From positions 2,095,261-2,159,260 of the forward strand of contig NC_041002.1 of assembly GCF_004193775.1 (NCBI RefSeq): a stretch of 64,000 nt of DNA, given 5' to 3'. The stretch is from Glycine soja. Taxonomy: Eukaryota > Streptophyta > Magnoliopsida > Fabales > Fabaceae. Below are positions 24,810 to 36,330 of this stretch, piece after piece. A program made the position numbers and the translations under genes. The notes beneath the pieces are model-generated. The model was not told the origin of the DNA, did not search any database, and was given only the letters and a program-made list of their open reading frames with translations. Every line of letters starts with the position of its first letter. The stretch's first letter is position 1.

Positions 24810-24959
24810 ATCGTGATCATGAGTGATGCAGGGTTGATTGCAAAAACAATACTGTGGAAATGTTTGGTAGAATTGACTTTGTGGAATTTGTTTAGGGTTT
24901 TATGATTTCACAAGGGAGTTTTGAATTGTGAATCTAAAAAACAAATTTATGTAAATTTG

Positions 24960-26790
24960 GAAATTGGGATTTTGGGATGCATTTGTGTTTGAATCAGGAA
25001 TTTCAAAATTTTAAGGAATTTGAAATGTCTAGAATTTAAATTGCTTTGATTTTAATTTCCTTCATTTTTCAAATTTCTTCTATTTTAAATTCTTTATTTG
25101 GATATGACAATTCAATTTCTTCTATATGCAAAATTTTTATTTTATATTTTAAATAGATGAAATTTTAATATTAAACTTTATAGAAAATAAACACAATCTA
25201 ATTTTGAAATATTAATTAAAAAATATTTTTAATTTTTAATAATTTATAAATACAAAATATTGATAATTTTAACTATGAGTGTTTTGCCTAACCACAACCA
25301 GTGATGTTTTTAAACCGACATCAACCAAGGCTATTTTTCGATCGACATCAAATAGGATTTTTTTTTTGTCAAAGTATGCCAGAAATATTTGTCAACTGAC
25401 ATTAGTTTGGGCTATTTTTTGACTAACGTTAGTTGAGTCTATTTTTCAGCCGATGTTGGCTAGGTTTTTTTACCAACGTCGGCTAGGGTTTGTTTGGCCG
25501 ACACCGGCTAGGATCTTTTCGAACAACATTGAGCAAGGCTATTTTTAGCCAACGTCGGCCTAAAAAATCCCAGCAGGCATTGACAAAAAAAAATCTACCT
25601 AATATCGGCTAAAAAATAGTTTGGTCGATGTCGACCAATAGAACTTACCTGATGTCGGCTGAAAAACATCATTGGTCAACATTGGCCGAAAAATCTCTAG
25701 TCGAAGTTGGCTAAAAAATAGGTCTGACCAATGTCGGACAAAAAACCCTACCCAACATCGGCTATAAAATAGCCTTGGCTGATGCTGGCAAAAAAATAGT
25801 TCTGACCGATGTCGACCAAAAAACTCTAGTGGATGTCGACTGTAAGAACCTAGTCAATGTCAACTAAAAATAGTCATGTCCGATGTCGGTCAAAAATACC
25901 TAGCTAGTGTTAGTAGGAAAAAACCCTAGCCAACATCAACCAAAAAACCTAACTAATGTGGTTAAGAAATAGCTCTGGCTGATGTCAGCCAGAAAACCCT
26001 AGTCGATGTCAGCAAAAAAATTCTAACTGACATCAGCTAAGAAAATCTAGTTGACATAAGCCAAAAAACCCTAGCTAACATCGGCTAAAAAATAACCCTA
26101 GTCGATATTGGCTAAAAAATAACTTTGGCTGATGTTGGCTAGAAAAACCTAGCTAACGTCGGCTGAAAAACCCTAACAAGTGTCTACTCAAAAGTTAGTC
26201 ATGACCGATGTCAATAGAAAAAATCTAACCAACGTCGGCCAAAAAATCATTGGTCAACATCAACTAAAAAAACCTGAATGACAATGACCAAAAAATCTTT
26301 GGTCGACGTTAACAAAAATTTCCCATGACTGACGTCAGTGAGAAAATAACCCTAACCAACATCATCTAAAAAAAATCTTAGCTGATATCGACAAAAAATA
26401 GTTTTGGTTGACATCATACAAAAAAATTCTGACCGAAAAAACCTCGACCAACGTCAGTGAAAAATAACTTACGTCGATATCGACCGTAAAATCTTTGGTC
26501 ACCCGTAATTGTGAGTGTTGAGCAAGAAAAAGTCGCAAGCAAGAACGTGAGTTAGAGTGAACATCTTCAAAAAAAGAATTTCAAATTCTATACTTTTTTA
26601 GAAAATTTGAAATCTCACTGTTTTATTCAATCAAAATGATTCATAAAAATACCAAAAATTTAATCTCATTTCAAATATTTTATCCAAACAAATTATTTTA
26701 TTATGAATCATTTTAAATTCTTTGAAAAAATTAATTCTCCTGTTAAATTGTTTCATCCAAACACATTATTAGTTTTTTTTTTGTCTTTAT
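24960..26790. mobile_element. Foldback-type element with diverged inverted ends
   Basis: The left flank reads 'tgtgtttgaatcaggaattt' at about 24985 and continues 'aaggaatttgaaat'. The complement of the right flank reads 'atgtgtttggatgaaac' (from about 26770) and continues 'aaagaatttaaaatgattc'. These are diverged inverted repeats of roughly 200 bases enclosing the palindromic array at 25290-26490. No open frame and no clear target duplication was found. MULE or hAT-type foldback is possible; the class is inference. Confidence 0.4.
25290..26490. repeat. Array of ~25-30 bp palindromic repeat units
   Basis: About 1.2 kb made of some forty short units. Each has a 12-base near-palindrome of consensus GCCGACGTCGGC and an A-rich spacer, often 'aaaaaccctag'. 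Up to about 25560 the spacers are T-rich (as in 'cggctagggtttg'), after which they are A-rich, so unit orientation switches once. Most cores differ by C-to-T or G-to-A changes at CG sites (gatgtc, gacatc), as expected from methylation decay. At least five spacers contain AAACCCTA, the plant telo-box word. Confidence 0.8.
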
Positions 26791-27357
26791 TAGATTCTAT
26801 AAATTGTGTTTGATGTTTAAAATTTCTAAAATCAATTCCTCGTGCCTAAAACTACCACAAATTGCAAAACATGCTTTAGTTACACATCTCATTAATGCCA
26901 TATTGAGGAAAGAATTAAAAAAAAGTATTTTTTTTCACTTTGAAGAACTAAAAAATTACAGTTCTGAATTTGGGAGACTAAAAGAATTTGATCTCATATT
27001 TCAAACATATTTAAACCAAAAATGTTTAATAGAAACTATTTCTTGCCAACAATCAAAATAATTAAAAACATTTAACATGTTCATAATCTCACACAATTTC
27101 ACTCTTTAAAATGTATATATAGTACAAAACAATTTTCGTCCCAAAGGGATTATAACCAAGCTTAAGCAATTGCACACCCCACACTTAATTGCTTATTTAT
27201 CAAGGAATAGCGTAGCTAAATCCTTGAAACAAAAACTCATTACGGAAAACACATATAATGCTTAAAGAAATTATTATCAATTCTCAATCTTTATCTCTTT
27301 CCCCATGTACGTTCAGTATCTGAAGTCTGAATCACGCATGCATATTTCTTTATATAC

Positions 27358-30300
27358 TCAAGAGCTTGGCTTCAACGTGTTTCCAATGTCAATTACAAAT
27401 CGATATTTCACATCTGCTTTGGCGAGGCGCTCTATTGCAGTGTTCACATAATCTATGGGAATAACCTCAATATCAGGCTTCACTCCATGCTTAGCAGCAA
27501 AATCAATCATTTCTTGCGTCTCCTTCATCCCTCCGATGCTACTGCCACCAACCATTTTCCTCCCTGCCAATCAATTATGTGGAGTAAGTTTCAAAATTCA
27601 ATTTCAACCTTAAAGTCATTGAGTACACTTTTGTTCTAAGACACACATGCATGCAGTTCTATTATCAAGTTTTAAAAAACAGTCCACGACCTTAAGTTTG
27701 ACCGCAACATCAAGATTTTTATAGTCATCGAAACCAGTTGCATCGGCCACATTGATCACAATTTCTTGCAATGACATCAAGGAACACAACAAAATCATAA
27801 ACAGCAACTGCTATACTAAAAAGTGCATAGTTTATGGCATTGTTTTTTATATGTGCTTACCCATAAGTAAAGAAAATACTGGCAACTCCAAAGGCTTCTC
27901 TGGTGCACCAACCATGACTAGTTTACCATGAGGCTTCAACAGGCCAATCAAAGGCACAAGAGGATGGACAGCAGAAACTGTGTCAATGATACCATCCATG
28001 GTTCCCATTACAGCCTACATAGACATTTGGTGAAGAACATTAGAATAAGTTGATGATTGATTGTTTCTTGTAAGGAAAGTTTTAATTTTCAACAAGAAGC
28101 AAATTTATAACTCGCAGTACAATAAAAATTAAAACTAGTCACAAAACAATTTATATATAATTTCTAAAAAAATGTTGTCACTATAATTTTTGTGATGCTA
28201 CTATGTATTAATATAAAAAAAGCAATTTTTTATGACTAAATTTAGTCACTAATATATTACTTTTTAGACAAAGTATATTTTTAGTTTTTGTGTTCTCGGT
28301 AAAAGTTAATATTAATCCTCATATTTTAACTTTAATTAATTTGATTTTTGAATTTTAGAAATATGGTGTTTTCATCTCCCAACAACATTGACAGTTTTCA
28401 CTGTGAGAAGAGACGAAAACCATCCTTATTTTAAAAGTTCAAAGATGAAATTGTTTAAAATTGAAGCTTTGAGGACTAAAAACAAGTTTCACTAAAAATA
28501 CAGATATTGAAAAAATATTTTCCTCTTAATTTCTTGTATTGGCGTACCTGCATCTGATCTTGTTCACGGCTAACCACAAATGAGTCAGCTCCTATGTTCT
28601 CAATGGCTTCCTTCTTTTTGTTAGGAGATGTGCTAATCACTGTGACATTAGCTCCAAGAGCTTTGGCAAACTTGACAGCCATGTGACCAAGTCCACCAAG
28701 ACCAACCACACCAAGATTCAGACCAGGCTTGTCAAGTCCATAGTATCTCAAAGGGCTATACACAGTGATCCCAGCACAGAGGAGAGGAGCAGCAGCATCA
28801 AGTGGTAGGTTATCCGGAATTCTAACCACAAAGTGTTCATCCGCAACCATCAAGTCAGAGTAGCCTCCATGTGTTATGGTGCCATCAAAATACTTGACAC
28901 CGTATGTGAGAATCATTTTGGGGCAGTAATTCTCAAGATTTTCATCACAGCTTTCACATGAACGACAGGATCCAATCATGCACCCCACACCTACCCGGTC
29001 TCCAACTTTGAACTTTTGCACCTTGCTTCCAACTTCTGTTACCACACCAGCAATCTCGTGCCTATACGCATGTTCAAATCGAATTTAACTTGTTACATAA
29101 TGAATTGCCATTGTAAATGATTTACAAACTTTGAAGCATAATGCGTAGTTGAATTGGGTATTATTATTAATTTAAACCTCAATTTAGAATAGCTTATTAG
29201 AGTGTTTTTAATAATAAAAAAATTACAGTTTTATTAAAATCGATTACAGGTGGAGAAAAAAATCTGCAAGGTTGCAAATGCTGGAAATTAAACTGATTTT
29301 TTTCCAATTTAAGTAAACTTTTAAATTAGTCCTTCACACAACACAGATCAAGCATTTTAATATCATATTTTAAAAAATCTTAAAAGTTAAAACCCACTAG
29401 GCTCGGCTTAATGACATGAAATTTAGCTAGTTAATTTACATGAGGTTTTATATTCAAATATCATTGTTATCATTGTCGCTTGCGTTTATTTCTTTTTTGT
29501 ACAAATTAATGGTGGAAAGTAATGAATGCTTTTTTTATATATAGAATCAATAATTAACATATTTAATTTTTTATAAAATATTTTTTATTTTATTTTAAAA
29601 AAGAGTTTTTAGTTTTTTTTTAAAAAAAAACTAAAAAACGTATTTGATTCTTGTTTTCACGTAGCTATTTTTAAAAAGTATTTCCAAAATATGGGTTTTG
29701 TGCAAAACTATTTCCAAAAACAAAATATTTCATTTTTATGCAAAAATAATGGTGGAAAGTAAAATCAATAACCAAGGAAAGATTTTTAAAACTTCGGAAA
29801 CTAAAATATTTAACCCATATAAATTTGAGAACTAATTAAAAAATTTGCTCATTCTAATTCTTATTTACATAAAGCAAAGTCATAGGGAAAATTTGACACA
29901 ATCAAGAAAGAAGGGAGGATCAATTAGGGACTGTTTGATTTTTATTTAAAAAAAAATAGAATTTAAAAACAAAAAAAAAACATATTTCATTATTGTTTTC
30001 TCGTTGCTATTTTAAAAACTATTTCCAAAATATTGATTTTGAAAACTATAAAAGGAAAACATCTTTTCAGACAAAAAAAAACACAGTGGCTCAGAAGTAA
30101 ATAACTATATTTATTGCCCGTTACTTTGTAACAATACCATCATTTGAATGTCAATCTCTCACACAGAAACCACTAAAATAAGTGGACAAAAACTCGTCAC
30201 TTTATATAATTTATTTCCTTCATTCGATTTTCAAAAACTGATCTTAAACCAATTTTGAAAACAGCTTTAAAAAAATTCAAAACTGAAAACCGGAACAAAA

Positions 30301-31773
30301 TCAAACAATCTTGTATAATTTAAAGGAGTGATATTTTTTCTCAAAAATTTTGTAACTTATATTTACCTCTTCCCATTGTATTGTTATTGTTATCTTATTT
30401 CACGTTTTTTCCCTTCTCTTTTTGTGAGAAGGTAATACTTTATTCTTTAAAAAAAAATCAACGTGCAAAGCATGTGATTAGTATAAGTACGATCGCAACA
30501 CAATAATGTCAGAAACGTAGAAAAAGAAAAACTCATGTTTATTATTGACATACCCAGGAACCAGAGGATAGGTTGTGTTGCCCCACTCGTTCTTTAACAT
30601 ATGTAGATCTGAGTGGCATATTCCACAGTATTGCACTTTGAATACCAAATCTTTCTCCCCCGTTTCTCTGTAAAAATTCCCATCAAAACTCAGTTAAATA
30701 TATCATTAACAAGATGCTTATTTAATGATTTTGACACCTAAGAAATCAAATATCAATGGATTTTTCTTTTGTCAAATTTAACTTATTATATTCAAATTCT
30801 ATATATATTTAGGATCGAGATAAATATAAGATTTGAACATAATGTTTCTATAAACTATTTAGTTGGTCCTTTAATTATATAGAATTTTTTAAGTAGGTCT
30901 CCAGACTATTTTTTTAAAATTAGGTTATTTATTATGTAATTTTAATTGAGTCTTTACTCTTTACAAATTTAAAACTGTTATAAATTATTATTATTATGTA
31001 AAAAATAATTGTTTCAAACTGTCATATATAGTCTAACATTACTGGTCTTACTATCTTCGTCCTATAAGAATTAATAAGTGACATTACTATATTAGTGTAC
31101 TATTAGAAGAAAAATAAATCCTAAAATAAGTATCATTATAAGTTTTCAATTTAATATTCATTTTTTTTGCAGTAAAAAATATGATATTTATTATTTTTTA
31201 ATTACACCTCTAATAATATTTTTTAGAAGGTTTTTTTGTTGCATCATTTTTAACAAAGAAGGCCAAGAAGATTAATTTTATAAAATTAATATACTCTTTT
31301 ATTTATTTATTAATTTTTCTTATTTTATGTATTAAAAAACTTAAATAAACTGACACTTTTTTTTAGAGGAGATCAATTGGCACTTATGAAACAGGAGAAT
31401 TTTTATTTTATTTTTTAAGTTTAGAGATCCAATTAAAAAATCAGTTCATGGACCTAGTTGAAATTTTCTAAATAATTTAGTAACCAGCAAAATAATTGAA
31501 CCTAAATAAAGAGATAAATTCTCCCTGGAAAACAAAAGAAAAATAAATCAATGAAAAGAGTTTTAAAATATGAGAATACAAGGAATCGTTGGATCATGCA
31601 TCGCCACCCCATTTCACGAAGGAAAAGGGCATTTACAGTTACCGAAAAGGAAGAGATGAGTGGAGAGTGCACCTTCTGGAGAAGTTGAATGGGGAGAGAA
31701 GCCCAGATGAGTCCCGAGCAGCCCAACCAAAAACCTTCTTTGGATGCTCCATCTCTGGTTGTGACGACGCCAT
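27358..31773 (-). CDS. CAD: CAD-A: cinnamyl-alcohol/mannitol dehydrogenase, ELI3 type
   Basis: Zinc- and NADP-dependent alcohol dehydrogenase of the medium-chain family; members reduce cinnamaldehydes or related aldehydes in the cytosol. Exons in coding order: 31773-31673, 30667-30554, 29061-28548, 28014-27861, 27563-27358; 1089 nt, 362 aa, all GT-AG with matching phases. Catalytic zinc ligands: Cys48 in '[10 protein letters not shown]', His73/Glu74 in 'PGHE', Cys167 in 'LLCAG'. Structural zinc: Cys104, 107, 110 and 118. Nucleotide motif 'GLGGLGH' (192-198) followed by 'VISTS', which fits NADP. It ends '[15 protein letters not shown]'. The 'NLENYC' and 'GGYSDLMV' region points to the ELI3/mannitol dehydrogenase branch rather than bona fide lignin CAD, which usually reads 'LEQYC'. 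Intron 2 is long (1.5 kb) and holds MITEs. It is head-to-head with CAD-B. Substrate is not predictable from this sequence alone. Confidence 0.95.
28266..28493. mobile_element. Small MITE-like inverted repeat in CAD-A intron 3
   Basis: The left arm 'caaagtatatttttagtttttgtg' pairs with the right arm 'gaggactaaaaacaagtttcac' in inverted orientation. About 230 bases long, diverged, and contained in the intron between exons 3 and 4. Confidence 0.4.
29930..30316. mobile_element. MITE in CAD-A intron 2
   Basis: Inverted ends: 'gggactgtttgatttttat' at about 29930 and the complement of 'gaacaaaatcaaacaatcttgt' ending near 30316. A related internal segment ('ctatttttaaaaagtatttccaaaatat') appears just outside at about 29664, so a partial second copy is present. 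A direct repeat 'aatggtggaaagtaa' at about 29509 and 29749 brackets that partial copy. Confidence 0.55.
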
Positions 31774-33815
31774 TTTAGTTGCAAAGATAAATATGATGAT
31801 TGATTAAAGTATGCATGAGTATGAGAGAGTGAGAGTGTGAACATTGCACTTAATGCTTCCAACAGTGCAAGTGCTTGCACGAGAAAAGTGACAAGGGTCA
31901 AACCATGTTCTTAACGAGTGGTGCAAAGTGCCAACATGTGTCAATAAGTAATTTGTTGAGGCTGAGGTGTTTGTTGCGTAGCTAACAGTGAGGCAAATAA
32001 TGGAAAGGAAAGGACAACCCAATGCACTAGTTTTTTTTTCATTTATGGTATGTTGGACAGACTCAAATAAGAACAAATTAGATTTAAATATATATTTTTC
32101 TGATAATTTAGTGTTTTTTTATTTTTTTTTAAATATTTTAATTCTTATAAAATGTATTTATTTTATTTTTTATATATAAAATGTTTTAGATAATATTTTT
32201 TTGCTGTTCAATTTTTTTTACTATTTAAAGTATTATTTAAAGCGCTTAATACATTTTGAATTAAGATGAAAATTATAAGAAAAAAAGACTAAATTATATG
32301 AGAAAAAATATATTTAAGATAATGAATTAAAATAAAATGTAAAAGTGAGTTTGATGATGCGTATGAGAGCCTATATCTATCACTAGAGGTAGGTGGAATG
32401 GGGTCTCTCACCTGCTTTTTGCATATGACATTATCCTCTTTTACAAAGCTAGGGAGGATCAATTCAATATGATTAGCAACACCCTCCAGACCTTTTTTGC
32501 TGAATATGGTATTTTAAGGTTAATGTCCATAAGTTCAAATTCATTTGTAAAGGATATTATCTTTCTTTTAGGATTTATTTAGATTTAAAGATATATTACC
32601 TGTAAATTAAGAATTTATGATGTTAAATATATAAATAGAGACTTTTAAGATGAGAAGAATTCCATAACTAAAATAGGAGGTCAGCACTTTAAGTGAGAAG
32701 GGAGGAACCACACACATTAAACAAATTTAGATAGAACCACATTAACAAAATAATTTATAAAAATAAGAACTCAAACTATGTTAAATAAATTTACGTGGTT
32801 TTTTTATTTTTGTATGATGTTACGTTCTCTTTAGTTGTGTGATTTTTTATGTAATAAAGATGGTCTGTTTTTTTCCCAACCGGATTAAGCTCTCACCTCA
32901 TGCCCAAATGAGAGAATTCTATCTTCATCTGGTACATAGTTACAAAATTGTGACACAATTTTATATGGAAAATCTTAATCGGCTGTGTGTGAGAGAGAGG
33001 TATCTTTTTTATTTGGTGTATGTGATTCAATTGAGGTAATATTACTAAACAAATACTGATCATGTAGAGAGACTTTGACAGGATTGGTGTAAAAAAATAT
33101 AAGTTATTATAACTCTACTCTCTCTAACACAAACACCATTTTTAAAAAAAGAAAACACAAACACCAATACTAAGGGTAAAGAGAGTTAAACTCTTCAAAG
33201 AGTTAATAAATACAAAGTTATATTAAAAATTATAATAAAATATAGGCTTAATTGTATTAAATGACACATTTGAACCTATTATCCTACGCTTTAATTAAAA
33301 CTAAGGGTGAGAATCACTATGTCACTTAAGTATATGTTAGAGTTGTCAATATGAATATGAATCGTAACTTGTGAGTCAACTTGTCCCATTACAGTTCAAG
33401 GTGAGTTAAGTAGGTACAGATGGGCTAGCTTTAATTCTGGGTCAAATTTGACTCATTTCACTTAGCTCCCAACTCACCCAGTTTGAACAAATGGTAAGCT
33501 AGGTTAGTTTACGATTAAGAGTTTTTTTTTATCATTACAACTTACTATATCATGTGATTCTTTCTTGTTTGTACAAAATCAATTCATGATCATCAAAAGT
33601 TGATACTCATAGCATCTGCGTATTTTGAATATCAGACATGAAGAAAGAATGTTGGATCCATATTTTTTTAATTTGCTCCAAACACCCACATAAAATTGGA
33701 ATACAAATGAATTTCCAAATCATTAATACATATAAACATAGTAAACCTATTGATGTTCTAATTTTTTTGACAGCAAAAGGAATAATATATATATATATAT
33801 ATATGTATATATGGC
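31774..33815. other. CAD-A upstream region and intergenic DNA
   Basis: The first 300 bases (to about 32080) are less AT-rich and should hold the CAD-A promoter and 5'UTR; I see no convincing TATA box. Beyond this the DNA is AT-rich, with no supported gene and an (AT)n run at 33785-33813. Confidence 0.4.
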
Positions 33816-34320
33816 TTTTGTGAGAATATTTTTTTATTTAAAAATAATTAATAACAATCGTCAAGATTAAAAATAATAGTCACTTGAGATTAAAATATTT
33901 AAAATTTTAAATTAAAATTTAATATAATCACTAAATAACTAAAAGATTCACCGAACAAATCACATCTTAAAATATTTAAATTATCGTTAACTCGTTATCA
34001 TCATCATGATTGTCACCACCTCCACTGTTATTTGTCACCACCACCATCGATGGGGGCATGACATGACGATGACAGTCATGATAGTTGATGACGGTGATGA
34101 TGACGATAATCATTATGGTGATTATAATGGTAGTGGTAGTGATGAATTAATTAAAATATTTTATTAAGGGATATCTTTATAAATTTATTTATTATTTGAT
34201 TAATTTTTTAAAAATTTAATGATATATTAAATTTTAATTTAAAATTTTAAATACTTTAATCTTGATTCAATGATAGTTATTAGTTTGTAATTATTATGAT
34301 GTTCTCACTTAAAATAGTAT
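33816..34320. mobile_element. Foldback MITE flanked by AT microsatellites
   Basis: Long imperfect foldback of about 490 bases centred near 34050. A perfect 30-base inverted repeat (33896-33925 with 34223-34252) anchors the arms; the outer ends are 'gtgagaata' and 'gttctcac'. The centre is rich in tcatca/caccac words that themselves pair with gatgat/ggtggt. An (AT)n run lies just outside each end (33785-33813 and 34330-34358), as if the element inserted into a TA microsatellite and split it. Confidence 0.65.
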
Positions 34321-34330
34321 TATTATAGTA

Positions 34331-34362
<32 letters not shown>

Positions 34363-35532
34363 AATAAAACACACACTAATATAATATTATAAAATCAAAT
34401 AAACAACAAATGATACTTTTTAATTGTATATTTCTTAATTATAGTGTAATCATTCCATATCAAATAACTTTTTCTTTTATAAAACTACGTTGTTTAATTT
34501 TTTATTTTTTCTTTCGATACTTTGCGTTACTAAAATTATGTATTATTATTGATGTAATAATTTTTGTATTTGACTAAAAAAATGGCGTTATTTTATATTT
34601 GGATAAAAAGAACACAATAAAAAATATAATATATATATATATAATACATATTAAACAAAAAATAAAATAATTATATGAATGTCAATTATATAATATATCT
34701 TTAATTGTATAAAATATTAGCTATATAAAATGTTATTAACTAGGTAATAAAAAGGATGTTGTTGTGTAAATACAATCTATTGATGTCACCACCTAAATTA
34801 TAAACTTTTTTTTTCCTTTTGAAACACTAATAATTTAAATATCATTCTTTTGAACACATCTTTGTCTTGTTTTCATTGTAACTCTTCATATTATTTATTC
34901 ATTGCTTTAAAGTTTGTTGCAATTTAATGATGAAGACCGGAAATGATATTATTCACGTTACACTATCACGTAAATTTAGAATATGTATTTATTTTAATTT
35001 TGAATTTTCTATTCCATGCTATGTTAATGTTCTTGAATGTTTAATCCAAAAAGATCATCCACCAACATACCACCTATTAGTATATATACATATGAGACAT
35101 ACTAGGTGAGATGAGTGTTTTATCACGAGAGGATTAAATAGCAAGTTCTTAAATCAAAATAGAAGGTGAAGATTTAATTGTTAATATTAAATGCACATTT
35201 AGTATTAGCCATTAGAACTACACGTGGATTTGGTAGTAGAGATTGCTACTACTAAAAGAATATACAATGTTTATTATTCTTCCATGTCTCTTTCTTTTGA
35301 GTTTTTTTTCTTTAACATTTGTGTGTGTTGCTTATTATATTTTCTTTCCCATGTCGCCATTTGATCGATAAAAATAGTTTTCATCATATATCTAGAAACT
35401 AGTTTTTTTTTCTTTTTTTCTTAAAAAATAGACTAGTTTCTGTTATGGTAATTTTTATAAGAAAATTACAAAAAAAAAGAAAAAGATAGGCAGTGCGAAG
35501 CTAAAAAAAAGTGTAAATTGTATTTCCCTTGG

Positions 35533-35666
35533 GTTGTAAGTTGTTGCAAAAAATTGCTTCCTGTACCTTTCCAGAATGTGACCAATCTAGAATTACATTT
35601 TGGACTCATCAATCTCGAAGCCGAAAAAGGTGTAGGAAATAATTTTTGGTGTAGGAAGCAACAGCC
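35533..35666. mobile_element. 134-bp MITE with 10-bp target duplication
   Basis: Inverted ends: left 'gttgttgc...ttcctgtacc', right 'ggtgtaggaagcaac'. The left arm carries an extra ten bases ('aaaaaattgc'). The direct repeat 'tttcccttgg' stands on each side (35523-35532 and 35667-35676), consistent with a Mutator-like target duplication of 9-11 bases. Confidence 0.55.
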
Positions 35667-36262
35667 TTTCCCTTGGTATGGGATGTTTTGGGCTTGATCC
35701 GATGTTTTCTACTACTTTCTTTTTCTGCCATCACTTGGTTGGGCTTGGGCCATGTTATGTTGTTGGTTACACATGTGATGTGGGCTCATTTTATTTGACT
35801 CTTTGCTTGCAAAATTGTAAATATGTAACTACTAATAATTGATATATTTTTCTTATGTGAAGAAACTAATTGATAATTAAGAAAGTAAGATAATTAACAG
35901 AAATCATAAAATACAAAATTTGAATTGATGTAAAAAATTTAAATATGGAAATATATAAAAATATATTTTTCTAATTGATGAGATTTTGTTAGTCTTTTCT
36001 TTTGGAATCTTTCATTGATCTACGCTAGATGTTGTTTGATCACAGTTAAGTTCATATAGTTGATCTCCTTTATACAACCTACATGTCCAGTTCAAATAAG
36101 CTCTAATGGTTTTAATAAAATTTTCTGTATTTGATTTTTTTTTTCAATTATTACTGTTTAAATTTAGTTAATATCAAATTGTCTTGTTGGTATAAACTTT
36201 TTTTTGTATATTTAAATTTAAACTTCATAAATTTGAAATTTTAACTCGCTAAAATTCTTATC

Positions 36263-36267
<5 letters not shown>

Positions 36268-36327
<60 letters not shown>
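36268..36327. repeat. (AT)n microsatellite
   Basis: Uninterrupted AT run of about 60 bases. Confidence 0.95.

Positions 36328-36330
<3 letters not shown>

Noticed and set aside
25290..26490. AAACCCTA words in the array suggested an interstitial telomere.
   Set aside because: The words are isolated in spacers, not in tandem CCCTAAA repeats, so this is not a telomere remnant.
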